64,000 nt of DNA. Origin: JAPPHA01 sp965242975. GTDB taxonomy: Bacteria > Pseudomonadota > Alphaproteobacteria > Rhodobacterales > Rhodobacteraceae. Positions 45,320 through 54,771 of the stretch are shown here, piece after piece. Where the stretch lies: NCBI GenBank assembly GCA_965242975.1, contig CBDETS010000007.1, forward strand, positions 3,100,001 to 3,164,000. Reading direction: 5' to 3'. The notes beneath the pieces are model-generated. The model saw nothing but the letters and a program-made list of their open reading frames with translations. It had not been told where the DNA came from and ran no database searches. The position numbers were made by a program, and so were the translations under genes. Position 1 is the stretch's first letter; every line of letters begins with the position of its first letter.

Positions 45320-46624
45320 ATGCTGATCTTCATTGCCTCCCTCGGACTCATAGTCGTCCTGCTCCTGGCCGAGATGCCGATTGCCTTCGCGTTTGGCATC
45401 GGCGCGCTGGTCTTTGGCGCTGCCTCTGGATCGGATGTGTCATTCCTCATTCCCTTTGCCTACCAGACGACCTCGAGTTTCGCCCTTCTGGCGCTCCCGC
45501 TTTTTGTCATGGCCGGGACTCTGATGGCCGAAGGCGGCATTTCCGACAGGCTCCTGGCCTTCGTGAACGCCTTCGTCGGCCGCCTCAAGGGGGGGCTGGG
45601 CGCGGTGACCGTGGTGACCTGCGCGCTGTTCGGGGCGATTTCCGGCTCGTCGTCGGCGGCGATCGCCGCCATCGGACAGATCATGATCCCGCGCATGATC
45701 AAGGAAGGTTATCCCGCTGGCCACGCCACGGCACTTGTGGCGTGCTCGTCGGTGCTGGCACTGATGATTCCGCCATCGATCCCCATGATCGTGTTTGCGG
45801 TGACCGGCGGGCTGTCGGTGGGCGCGGCATTCCTCTCGACGGTGATCCCCGGCGCCATCCTGACGTTTGTCTACGTCTGCCTGAATTTCCTGTTCCTGCG
45901 TAACGTCGACACCATCAAGGTCGAGGAAAAGATCCCGTTCAGGGAGGCGGTGGGAAACGTCGCGAGGACCGGGACCGAGGCGTTCTGGGCGCTGCTCATG
46001 CCGATCATCATCCTTGGAACAATTTACTCCGGCATCGCGACGCCGACCGAAGCGGCGGCGATCGCCCTGGTGTACGCGATCCCCGTCGGGTTCCTGGCCT
46101 ACCGCGGGCTGACGTTAAGGAACTTTCCGTCGACCATTGCACGCGCCGCGATCACCACCGGTTCGATCATCGCGGTCCTGTTCTTCCTGTTCGTCATGAG
46201 CCGCGCCATGATCCTTCAGCAGGTACCCAAGGAAGTCGCCCAGGCACTGGTCGCGCTCACCGAGAACCGGGTCCTCGTGTTGCTGATCATCAATGTCATC
46301 CTGTTGCTGATCGGCATGATCGTCGACGACGTGTCGGGCAGCGTGCTGGCAGCGATCATCCTGCTGCCAGTGGCCAGGGAGGTCGGCGTGCATCCCATCC
46401 ACTTCGCGGCGATCGTCGGCACCAACCTGGGTCTCGGAAACGTGTCCCCACCCTGTGCCCCGATGCTCTACATGGCAGCCGGGGTGAGCAAGCTCACCCT
46501 CGACAAGTACGTCGTGCCCACGATGAAACTGCTCTGCCTCGGCCATCTCCCCATGGTGCTCATCGTCACCTTCGTGCCGGAACTGTCCCTGGCACTGCCG
46601 AGACTCGTGCTCGGCATCGAGTGA
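45320..46624 (+). CDS. dctM: TRAP transporter large permease (DctM)
   Basis: The 434-residue, about 12-helix protein has the usual markers: LLLAEMPIAFAFGIGALVFG, GTLMAEGGISDRLLAFVNAF, GAISGSSSAAIAAIGQIMIP, LALMIPPSIPMIVFAVTGG, YSGIATPTEAAAIALVYAIP and NLGLGNVSPPCAPMLYMAAG. It performs Na+-coupled uptake of the acid bound by DctP. It is the last gene of the catabolic operon. Confidence 0.95.
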   Translation: MLIFIASLGLIVVLLLAEMPIAFAFGIGALVFGAASGSDVSFLIPFAYQTTSSFALLALPLFVMAGTLMAEGGISDRLLAFVNAFVGRLKGGLGAVTVVTCALFGAISGSSSAAIAAIGQIMIPRMIKEGYPAGHATALVACSSVLALMIPPSIPMIVFAVTGGLSVGAAFLSTVIPGAILTFVYVCLNFLFLRNVDTIKVEEKIPFREAVGNVARTGTEAFWALLMPIIILGTIYSGIATPTEAAAIALVYAIPVGFLAYRGLTLRNFPSTIARAAITTGSIIAVLFFLFVMSRAMILQQVPKEVAQALVALTENRVLVLLIINVILLLIGMIVDDVSGSVLAAIILLPVAREVGVHPIHFAAIVGTNLGLGNVSPPCAPMLYMAAGVSKLTLDKYVVPTMKLLCLGHLPMVLIVTFVPELSLALPRLVLGIE

Positions 46625-47857
46625 TCCGATTACGCGAACCATCGGCGACGGAACCGGTTCCCGAACCGCGGCGGCGTCCGGATGCCGGCGTCGGTTCGGC
46701 TCGTGTTTTCGGTGTTCATCCGGGTTCGAAGAAGGCGTCTTCCCGAGTTCTTTATGTCGTCTCGCAAATGACCGGAATGCGACACATGCCGGCTGCCGCT
46801 GCCCCGGTGCGGCCGAATCCGGCGGCGCATTTTGCCTGGCGGCAACCCGCTGGTCGCGGGGCCCGAAGCCTCCGTCTCCCGCGCCGGTTTTCGCGAAAGG
46901 GGCCGATTCGCTGGCACGGGATTGATCCATTCATCTTCGTGCACGGGGATCACTGTGTATGGGTGCGCCCGCGACAGGCATCGGAATTCCGAATCCGGAC
47001 AAGCGAGAGAACACGCGGCTTGCCGTCCCCGGCGATCTCGGCACGGTGAGCGGGGAATCATGTCTCGTCCATTGCTGACACATTGTGGCACCATGACCGG
47101 GTGCAAGACGAACCCTCCAAACGTGCCCGAGGGGCAGACCGCTGGCCGTTTCCGGGGGCAGAGTAACCGCGAGCCATCGATCGGACAGCCGGGCAGGGGT
47201 GAATCGGGTCCGGCAGGGACGGACTCCGCAACCTCCACGAACCGACGCAGGCATACCTGCCTGTACGCATTGAATTCGGAATCTGTCTGTAAAGTCCTCG
47301 GCGAACGTATCGTAGTTTTCACCGACAATTCCGAATCGGCCTGGAGACGCGGCGAATCATCTTTCGGACGAAAGGACATCGATGTGTGACGGGTCGCGGG
47401 ACTACGGCCGTGGTTTGCCCGAATGTCCCGCCACATCCCGTCCAGGCCGACCTGGAATCCCGGAAATGCGGAACATGTTCCCGAAACTGTTCACCGCCGG
47501 AATCCGGACCGCAAACAGACAATCGTCGCCTGGATGTGCATGCGGACCCGTGGAGGCAGGGGAGTCCGGTGTCCTCGACAGCCGTGTTCTGCGCAGGCCA
47601 TGCAAGGCGAAGTTGGAATCCGCAGCGCCCCCCCTCCGGGCGGAGGCATGATCGAACGTGGCACCTGTCTCCGCGAGCGTCTCGTTTCGGTTTCGGGGTC
47701 CGCGTGCATGAACCCGGGACCGCCTCCAGGCGTTTCAGGTCAGTGCCTGGCGCGGGACCAAGGCATTGCATCCGGTTCATTGAGGACATGGCGAGACACC
47801 GAACGCGACCAACCGGTCCCGCGGGATCACGAACAGCAACGCGGATGACATGATGGC
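46625..47857. other. Gene-poor stretch of 1.2 kb
   Basis: Many overlapping short frames exist on both strands, but none has family features, a plausible start or consistent codon use. No tRNA or hairpin terminator was recognised. Confidence 0.5.
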
Positions 47858-48547
47858 ATGGAACTGATTTCGTCGCATGAGAAACTTCTCCGGATTGCAG
47901 AATCCGTGCGGCAGTATCTCCGGCACGAAGAGACGGCAGGTGTTTTGGGCACACTCGAACGGCTCGAAATTGCCGTCGGAGTGGTGGGAAAGGCATGGAG
48001 TGGTTCCTGGCTCGGATACCACGCCAACACGTACTACAACGGACTGCAGGCACCGCCGGAAACAGTGCAGTTCAGCCAGGAATACGGCCTCACCGACACG
48101 TTTACGGGACAAAGGACCAGCGTTTGGACGGAGTTCGATCCCGAGACTGTCATCGCCAAGATATGCGAGCATGCGGGTATTGACGATGTCGAGCCCGTGC
48201 GGACCTTTCACGATGCGACATACCGTCAATTCGAAATCCGGAAGTCGCATGCGTTGGCGATCATCAGGTGCCGGGAACAGGACGATGCCGTCCTCGAGAA
48301 ACTCGGCCTCGACGTCGGCAAACTGGAAATCCCCGACCGGGAGGAAACTCTCAAGACGCTCATGCCGCAGGGGAAACTGGTAACGCGTGACGCCGTCGCA
48401 GCGACTGCCGGAATTTGCACGCCCCCGCACAAGGCCGTTCTCGTGGAGGTGATCGTCACCAGGCAAGTGCTTGCGAAGCTGGAAAGTCTCGCAGACCTGT
48501 TGCAGACGGCTGGAGCTCAAATCTCACAACAGACTCGTCTCCAGTAA
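47858..48547 (+). CDS. Hypothetical protein, 229 aa
   Basis: It begins MELISSHEKLLRIAESVRQY. The N-terminal half is helical, with GKAWSGSWLGYHANTYYNGL and FSQEYGLTDTFTGQRTSVWT. The middle has an acidic helix (ETVIAKICEHAGIDDVEPVR) and the C-terminal helix ends VEVIVTRQVLAKLESLADLL. No family is recognised. The predicted structure could be the sensor or N-terminal part of a larger defence protein, and the abrupt end before a gene-free stretch may mean truncation. Confidence 0.55.
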   Translation: MELISSHEKLLRIAESVRQYLRHEETAGVLGTLERLEIAVGVVGKAWSGSWLGYHANTYYNGLQAPPETVQFSQEYGLTDTFTGQRTSVWTEFDPETVIAKICEHAGIDDVEPVRTFHDATYRQFEIRKSHALAIIRCREQDDAVLEKLGLDVGKLEIPDREETLKTLMPQGKLVTRDAVAATAGICTPPHKAVLVEVIVTRQVLAKLESLADLLQTAGAQISQQTRLQ

Positions 48548-49625
48548 CACGAAACCATCGGAATGACGTGGCCCGAACCACCCCGGCCAGCATGCTGGTG
48601 CCCTGAGCCTGGATTCGGCACCGGATGAGTGAATCGACACAGCGGTCGAAAACGAGCCGCGCTTCAAGCCCGGTCCTGCATCGTTGCGCCTGACCATCGG
48701 GCCCCGACCTCACGGCGCGCCTGCCCGGCTTCCGTGCATGCGATCGCGGGGCTGACCAGTCACACGCCGGGTTCACCGGCGAAAACCCGACCACATCTCA
48801 CTCCGAGAGCACAGCCCCGGACGGAGTCGCTTGGAATCACCGATCGACGCAACGCCCGCGTCGGACGCAATCTGCCGCACCTCGAACGCGATCGATACAC
48901 CTCCAACCCCCGCGCCTTACACCAATCCGGCATCGTCTTGTTGGCGGCGCTCCTGTATCCCGGCAACGTACCTCAGGCGACCTGGTCATTCTCGAAACGA
49001 ACGCTCGGCTCGCCGAACAGCCGCTCGAGGACCGCGACCGGTCAGGTCTCGGTGATCCGGGACCTGCGACCCGAGAGCATCCATACGGTCGCGAACAGAC
49101 CCACATCGTAATCCGTACGGCCTCGGCGGTATCGAATACTGCATCCTTATGTGCCACCTGAAGCTCATCGTCGTACAGCGATTACCGGAGCAGGACATCG
49201 GTTTCGGCGGTGATCAGGGCGTGGCCTTGGACCCGAAATAACCCATCGGCGGTCCCCGTCGCCAACGGCGATCACCGATAGCCCGATCTGTCTACGGTGT
49301 CTATTCCCCGTCGACGTCAGCAATCCGCAACCGGAAACAGGACAGCTCACAGACTCCCGGGACCATCTCCGAAAGTCGCACAAACCTCAAACACAACGCA
49401 CAAGGGGTGAGCAGTTACGAGATTTGACAAGAAATCCCTGCCGCCCGGACCCCCACTCGAACCATGGAGGGTCGCGCACGACTCCGGCACGCGCTTCGCG
49501 TGCTATGGAATTCACCGCTCGGGTAGATCAGAACGGCCGCGGCCGAGCCGATTCGCCTGCAAGCTTCCGGCGCAAACAACGGACGATGTCCGTCGCACCG
49601 GTGCCCGGTGCTCCAGTTCGACACG
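48548..49625. other. Gene-poor stretch of 1.1 kb
   Basis: No coding pattern was recognised. It is dense in short repeats of CG-rich words but has no array. It separates the hypothetical gene from the convergent ABC transporter operon. Confidence 0.45.
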
Positions 49626-50711
49626 TCACCCCGGTGCAGCCGGATGAATGACTTTTCCACCAGAGTCAAACAGGTGGAGGCAGTTCCGGTCGATCCTGAC
49701 ACCGACTCGATCTCCCGGGGTCAGGTCGGTCCCCGCAATGACACGCATTGTAAGCGCGTCCTCCATGAGTCCGGTCTGAAGGTACACGAGGGATTCGGCG
49801 CCCAACTCCTCGACGATTTCGACACGCGCCTGGAAGTCACCACTGTCCGGGAGGGACGGCGAAAGATGCTCCGGCCGAATGCCCAGCGTGGCCAGGTCGG
49901 GCAGAGCCGAGGCCGCGCCGAGGTGAATCCGGGCGTCGCCGCACATGACAAACGGAGCGGCCTCGCTGAAGTCCGAGGCTGCAGGCACGAAGTTCATCGA
50001 TGGCGCCCCTATGAATCCGGCGACGAACATGTTCGCGGGCCGCTCGTAGAGTTCCATCGGTGTGCCGAGCTGTTCGATCGAACCGGCGTTGACGACGGCA
50101 ATCCGGTCCGCGAGAGTCATCGCCTCGGTCTGGTCATGGGTGACGTAGATCATCGTCGCCCCGAGGCGCCCGTGAAGCCGTGCGATCTCCAGCCGCATCC
50201 GAATCCTGAGTGCCGCGTCAAGGTTCGAGAGAGGCTCGTCGAACAGGAATACCTCCGGATTGCGAATGATCGAACGCCCGATCGCCACACGTTGACGTTG
50301 TCCGCCGGAAAGCTGGCGGGGTTTGCGGTCAAGGAGAGACTCGATCTGGAGCACCCGGGCGACATCCGCCACGCGGCGCCTCATTTCCTCCCGCGGCGTC
50401 TTGGCAAGCCTGAGGCCGAATCCGATGTTCTCTGCCACGGTCATGTGCGGGAACAGGGCATAGGACTGGAACACCATGGCCACGTGACGCTTCGACGGCG
50501 CCACCTGGGTGACATCCCTGTCTCCGATGAGAATGCGGCCGTCCGTAACATCCTCAAGGCCGGAAATCATCCTGAGAACGGTCGACTTGCCGCAACCGGA
50601 CGGTCCAACCAGAACCAGCAGTTCCCCGTTTTCGACCGAAAGGTCCAGCCGATCGATGACCCGCACAGGCCCATAGGACTTCGCCACACGTTCCAGCCTG
50701 ACTCCCGCCAT
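49626..50711 (-). CDS. Sugar ABC transporter ATP-binding protein (MalK/UgpC type)
   Basis: The 361-residue protein has Walker A (GPSGCGKST), Q-loop (VAMVFQSYALFPHMTVAENI), signature (LSGGQRQRVAIGRSIIRNPE), Walker B (VFLFDEPLSNLDA) and switch His (YVTHDQTEAMTL). A MalK-type C-terminal OB regulatory domain follows (IRPEHLSPSLPDSG, VLVYLQTG-like). It energises the two permeases immediately upstream. It is the last gene of a four-gene minus-strand operon. Confidence 0.95.
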   Translation of the reverse strand: MAGVRLERVAKSYGPVRVIDRLDLSVENGELLVLVGPSGCGKSTVLRMISGLEDVTDGRILIGDRDVTQVAPSKRHVAMVFQSYALFPHMTVAENIGFGLRLAKTPREEMRRRVADVARVLQIESLLDRKPRQLSGGQRQRVAIGRSIIRNPEVFLFDEPLSNLDAALRIRMRLEIARLHGRLGATMIYVTHDQTEAMTLADRIAVVNAGSIEQLGTPMELYERPANMFVAGFIGAPSMNFVPAASDFSEAAPFVMCGDARIHLGAASALPDLATLGIRPEHLSPSLPDSGDFQARVEIVEELGAESLVYLQTGLMEDALTMRVIAGTDLTPGDRVGVRIDRNCLHLFDSGGKVIHPAAPG

Positions 50712-50766
50712 ATCGGCCGTCTCCCCTGTTGCTCCTATCGGGTTGGCGCACGCACACCGTGCGCCG

Positions 50767-51657
50767 TCATCCCTTTACCGCCCCCATGGTCATGCCCTTG
50801 ATGAAGTAGCGCTGAAAGAAAAGGAACACGATCAGCGTGGGAAGGCTCGCGATCAGCGACAGCGCGCCCTGCACTCCCCATGCCACGGAATACTGACCCT
50901 TGAGGTTGACGATTCCGAGCATGATGGTGCGCTTTTCGTCCGACTGGGTGAAAATGAGAGGCCAAAGGAAGTCGTTCCAGATCCACGTGAACTGGAGCGT
51001 CGCAAGCACCGCGAGCGCCGGCAGGCTGAGCGGCAACGCGATCCGCGTGAGCACGTCCCATTCATTGGCTCCCTCCAGGATCGCGGCTTCCCTGAGCGCG
51101 CCCGGCACGGTGGCAAAGAAGTTCCGCATCAGCAGCGTGCAGATCGGGATGCCCATGGCCGTGTGAATGAAGATGATCGGCCAGAGCGTGTCGATGAGGC
51201 CGAGGCCGTTGAACAGGCGGAAGAGCGGGATCAGGATTACCTGCGGAGGGAAAAACATCCCGGAAACGATTGCGAGAAACAGGAGGTTCCCGCCCCGAAA
51301 CGGAAGCTTGGCGAAGACATAGCCGGCGAGCACGCCGAAGGCGATGGACAGCGTCGTCGCCGGCACCGTCACGAGGAACGTATTGAGGAAGTATCGGTGA
51401 ACTGCGGGGTTCGAGATGACCTCGGCGAAGTTCCCCAGGTAGATCCGCGCCGGAATCGACCAGAGCTCGCCGAAGGCGATTTCCCTCGTGGTCTTCACCG
51501 AGGACAGAAGCACACCGAGCGTCGGCGCCAGGAAAAGAACCGCGAGGCAGACGAGAATTACGAAGATGGCAGCCGGCCAGGGATCGAACGGCTTCGGCGG
51601 AAGCACCACGGTTCCGGTCGCTCTGCCCGGATTGCCCGTTCCTCCGGCCTCAGCCAT
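50767..51657 (-). CDS. Sugar ABC transporter permease (MalG type)
   Basis: The 296-residue protein has six transmembrane helices and the EAA loop (LREAAILEGANEWDVLTRIA, LPLSLPALAVLATLQFTWIW). It overlaps the preceding permease gene by 8 nt. The N-terminal SIPARIYLGNFAEVISNPAV and C-terminal YFIKGMTMGAVKG are typical of carbohydrate permeases of the CUT1 family. Confidence 0.95.
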   Translation of the reverse strand: MAEAGGTGNPGRATGTVVLPPKPFDPWPAAIFVILVCLAVLFLAPTLGVLLSSVKTTREIAFGELWSIPARIYLGNFAEVISNPAVHRYFLNTFLVTVPATTLSIAFGVLAGYVFAKLPFRGGNLLFLAIVSGMFFPPQVILIPLFRLFNGLGLIDTLWPIIFIHTAMGIPICTLLMRNFFATVPGALREAAILEGANEWDVLTRIALPLSLPALAVLATLQFTWIWNDFLWPLIFTQSDEKRTIMLGIVNLKGQYSVAWGVQGALSLIASLPTLIVFLFFQRYFIKGMTMGAVKG

Positions 51658-52531
51658 GGATTTCGTCCAGCTTGCGCAGTTGCCGGAAGTAGATGCGGAT
51701 GATCGTGAGCGCGATCAGGAACAGAACCACGGAGATCGCGCTGCCGTATCCCATGAGGTACTTTCGGAAGGATTCATTGTACATGTGCATCGCCAGGGTG
51801 TCCGAACTGTGGAACGGTCCACCGCCGGTCATGATGAACAGGATGTCGAACCCCTTGAGCGAATTGATCACGCTGAGCGCGATGACGACGATCGTCGCAG
51901 GCGTCAGCAACGGGATGATGACCAGCCTGATCCGTTGCCACGTCGACGCACCCTCGATTTCGCAGACTTCAAGCAATTCCTCCTGGATGGACACCAACCC
52001 GGCGAGATAGATGACCATGGACAGGCCGGTCTGCTGCCAGGACCAGGCGACGATCACGGACCCGAGCGCGGTCGCCGGTTTGGCAAGCCAGGCAATCGTC
52101 GGCCGTTCACCGGTCACGGACCAGATGACGGTGTTCAGCAATCCCCAGTCCTGCTGGTAGATCCACACCCAGATCTGGCCGACCACGACCGCCGAGAGGC
52201 AGATCGGCAGGTAGAAGATGGACTTGAAGACACTGCCGCCGGGAACCCGGCTGTCAATCAGCAGGGCCAGGCATAATCCAAGAAGCGTCGGCAGCAGGAT
52301 GGCGGCGGCCATCCAGATGGCGGTGTTGATCGCCGCGTTCAGAAACAGCTTGTCGGTGTAAATCTTGGCAAAGTTCCGGAACCCGACATACTCGTAGCGG
52401 GAATCGAATCCGTTCCAGTCCGTAAAACTGTAGTAGAAGGAACTGAGAAGCGGCCAGACGACGAGAACGGCAAAGACCGCCAGCGGAAGGGCCAGGAGAA
52501 CGATGCGCCAGAATCGGTTTTCCCGTTCCAA
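51650..52531 (-). CDS. Sugar ABC transporter permease (MalF type)
   Basis: The 293-residue protein has six helices (RIVLLALPLAVFAVLVVWPL first), FYYSFTDWNGFDSRYEYVGF and the EAA loop LLEVCEIEGASTWQRIRLVI. SINSLKGFDILFIMTGGGPF is a CUT1 signature. It is the first permease after the binding-protein gene. Confidence 0.95.
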   Translation of the reverse strand: MERENRFWRIVLLALPLAVFAVLVVWPLLSSFYYSFTDWNGFDSRYEYVGFRNFAKIYTDKLFLNAAINTAIWMAAAILLPTLLGLCLALLIDSRVPGGSVFKSIFYLPICLSAVVVGQIWVWIYQQDWGLLNTVIWSVTGERPTIAWLAKPATALGSVIVAWSWQQTGLSMVIYLAGLVSIQEELLEVCEIEGASTWQRIRLVIIPLLTPATIVVIALSVINSLKGFDILFIMTGGGPFHSSDTLAMHMYNESFRKYLMGYGSAISVVLFLIALTIIRIYFRQLRKLDEIHG

Positions 52532-52552
52532 TCAGGCCTCTCCGCATGCGAC

Positions 52553-52581
52553 GGGCCGCCAGGTCGTAACCGGCGGCCCGC
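52553..52581 (-). terminator. Intercistronic hairpin after the binding-protein gene
   Basis: CGGGCCGCC pairs perfectly with GGCGGCCCG over an 11-base loop (9-bp stem). There is no T-run. It lies between the binding protein and permease genes, where such stems often keep binding-protein mRNA more abundant. Confidence 0.5.
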
Positions 52582-52599
52582 CGATGATAACCCGGAAGC

Positions 52600-53868
52600 C
52601 TATTGGGTAAAGGCTTCCGCGGCCGCGACGGCTGCGTTCGCCAGGATTTCACCCGAGCGCGAAGGATCGTCCATGAATTCCGCGAACATGGACAGTCCAA
52701 CCTCGGCAACCGGTGGTGGTGTCGCGAGGTCGTAGTTGAAGGCGAAGTGGCCGGCGGCAGCCACCGTGGCGTTGGCCTTCTGCATGACCGAATTGTACTC
52801 GGAGGGATCGACCATCATGTTGGCCGAGAGAGCGCCCTGCCCCTTGGTCCAGCCTGCCTGGACTCCGGGGTCCGACACCATGAACGCGAGGAATTCCTCG
52901 GCGCCCTCCGGGTTCTGGACGTTTGACGAAATCACGAGTCCGTCGACCGGCCCGACAACGGATGTCGGCAGCCCGTCGTCAATCGCCGGAAACGGGAAGA
53001 AGTCGTAGTCGTCCCCGGCCATGAGCTCGAGGCTGTTCCAGTAACCGGTAATCCAGGTTCCCATGAGCGTCATCGCTGCCTCGCCCCTGGCGACCCGGTC
53101 GGATGCATCGGTCCAGTTATCGGCATTTGCGTTCGGCACGAAATACCCGGCGTCGACCAGGCTTGCCCACATCTCCATCGCCCGCACAACCTCCGGATCA
53201 TCATAGGAAGCGGAGCCGTTCATCAGGGAAGCCCGGTATTCAGGCCCGGCCGTGTTGAGCAGCAGGTAGTCGAACCAGAACTGCGCTGGCCAACGGTTCA
53301 TTGAACCCAGAGCGATCGGGGTCACGCCCATGCCCTTGAGCTTCTCGCAGAGCGCGAGGAATCCGTCCCAGGTCGACGGGAATTCGGTGACACCGGCGTC
53401 GGCCATGACCTTCGTGTTGTAGAACATTCCGGAGTAGTGGTAGTTGAGGGGCACCAGGTAGCGGTTTCCATTGTACATGGTAGCGCTGTCGGCGACCGAC
53501 TTGGCCACGACGTCGTCGAGGCCCTTCTCGTTCCACATGTTGTCGATCGGATGCAGGCTTCCGGAATCGACCACGAACTGTACCCGCGCACCGGCCCAAT
53601 AGCTGAACACGTCGGGAAGGCTGTTCCCGGCGGCCCGCACGAGAATTCCCGACTTGAAGTCCTCATGCCCGATCGGGCTGTCCTTGACAGAATAGCCGGT
53701 TGCAGCCTCGAACTTAGCAACCTGCTCGTCGAAAGACTTCTTTCCCAGTTCACCGGTGAAGTAGTGCGTGATGGTGACATCGCCCTGCGAGAAGGACGGC
53801 GACGCGGCCAGCACGAACGGCAGGATTACCGCGGCAAGTCGTCCGCGGGCACTGACAGGTATTGACAT
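52600..53868 (-). CDS. Sugar ABC transporter substrate-binding protein
   Basis: The 422-residue protein has a signal peptide (RGRLAAVILPFVLAASPSFS). The extracellular solute-binding (MalE-like) fold shows DVTITHYFTGELGKKSFDEQ, YSVKDSPIGHEDFKSGILVR, PDVFSYWAGARVQFVVDSGS, YLVPLNYHYSGMFYNTKVMA, MTLMGTWITGYWNSLELMAG and EEFLAFMVSDPGVQAGWTKG. It delivers an oligosaccharide or sugar derivative to the MalFG-type permease. It is divergent from the IclR regulator. Confidence 0.95.
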   Translation of the reverse strand: MSIPVSARGRLAAVILPFVLAASPSFSQGDVTITHYFTGELGKKSFDEQVAKFEAATGYSVKDSPIGHEDFKSGILVRAAGNSLPDVFSYWAGARVQFVVDSGSLHPIDNMWNEKGLDDVVAKSVADSATMYNGNRYLVPLNYHYSGMFYNTKVMADAGVTEFPSTWDGFLALCEKLKGMGVTPIALGSMNRWPAQFWFDYLLLNTAGPEYRASLMNGSASYDDPEVVRAMEMWASLVDAGYFVPNANADNWTDASDRVARGEAAMTLMGTWITGYWNSLELMAGDDYDFFPFPAIDDGLPTSVVGPVDGLVISSNVQNPEGAEEFLAFMVSDPGVQAGWTKGQGALSANMMVDPSEYNSVMQKANATVAAAGHFAFNYDLATPPPVAEVGLSMFAEFMDDPSRSGEILANAAVAAAEAFTQ

Positions 53869-53982
53869 ATGTTCCTCCCAAGGTTTGAGTTTACGAAGTT
53901 TGAACTTTGTTGCGGAATCTCCGTACGAATCGATAACAGTACAAAGATATGGTATTTGTCAACACAAAGCGGCACGCATGGC
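53869..53982. promoter_or_regulatory. Divergent promoter region, ABC operon/IclR
   Basis: This AT-rich 114 bp lies between the start codons. It contains TTGTTGCGGAATCTCCGTAC and GTACGAATCGATAACAGTAC, the second being an imperfect inverted repeat (GTAC ends). IclR proteins usually bind such inverted repeats, but the assignment is a guess. Confidence 0.4.
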
Positions 53983-54771
53983 TTGGACTCCATTGACGGA
54001 AAATCGCCAGAGCGTCACCCGCCGAAAGGCACCACTCAGGTGCTGAAGTCCCTGACCCGGGGACTCCAGGCGCTTGATATCCTCGAGACCGCCGGTGGAT
54101 CGGTGCGCCTGACCGACATGGCATCATCGCTTGGTGTCGAGAAGTCCAATGCTTCGCATATCCTGAAGACCCTCGTTGCCATGGGGTACGCCGAACAGGA
54201 CGCCTCACGCCGCTACCGGACGACCTGGAAGCACCAGTCGGCGGACAGCCGGCAGAGGGTTCTCGAAGAGATCATAGCATGCCGGGATTCCTGGAGGCCG
54301 TCGCTTGAGGCGATCGTCGACCAGACCGGAGAATGTGCGCATTTCGCGGTTCTGGTACGCTCCAGGGTCTGGTACGTCGACAAGGTGGACTCCTGGCTGC
54401 CGCTCAAGGTTGACCATCCGATCGGGTCACTCGCCCCTCTGCACTGCACGGCACTTGGCAAGGCATTCCTGGCGTTCTCGGACGCTCGGCCGGAAGATCC
54501 GCTTACGGAGTACACACCGTCGACAATTACCACCCATGACGGACTTCGCCGCGAGCTTCGACAGACTGTCGAGCGGGGGTACGCGATCGACGACGAAGAG
54601 TTCGCTCCCGGGATCCGCTGCGTAGCCGGACCGGTTCTCAACGGGCGGAACCAGATGATCGCCGCCATCGGGGTTTCCGGACCAACGGTACGTATCGACG
54701 ACACCCGTCTCGCTGACCTGGGCGGAATCATTCTTGCGGCGTCGCGCGGTGCCGCGGCTCTCACACCATGA
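53983..54771 (+). CDS. IclR-family transcriptional regulator
   Basis: From TTG 53983 the product is 262 residues. The winged helix is TTQVLKSLTRGLQALDILET, VRLTDMASSLGVEKSNASHI, LKTLVAMGYAEQDASRRY. The effector domain is PIGSLAPLHCTALGKAFLAF, RQTVERGYAIDDEEFAPGIR and GISVSGPT-like NQMIAAIGVSGPT. The open frame begins at an ATG (53869) overlapping the divergent gene, which would leave no promoter, hence the later start. A GTG at the Val of TTQV is another option. It probably controls the ABC operon and the dehydrogenases by binding a sugar-acid effector. Confidence 0.85.
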   Translation: MDSIDGKSPERHPPKGTTQVLKSLTRGLQALDILETAGGSVRLTDMASSLGVEKSNASHILKTLVAMGYAEQDASRRYRTTWKHQSADSRQRVLEEIIACRDSWRPSLEAIVDQTGECAHFAVLVRSRVWYVDKVDSWLPLKVDHPIGSLAPLHCTALGKAFLAFSDARPEDPLTEYTPSTITTHDGLRRELRQTVERGYAIDDEEFAPGIRCVAGPVLNGRNQMIAAIGVSGPTVRIDDTRLADLGGIILAASRGAAALTP

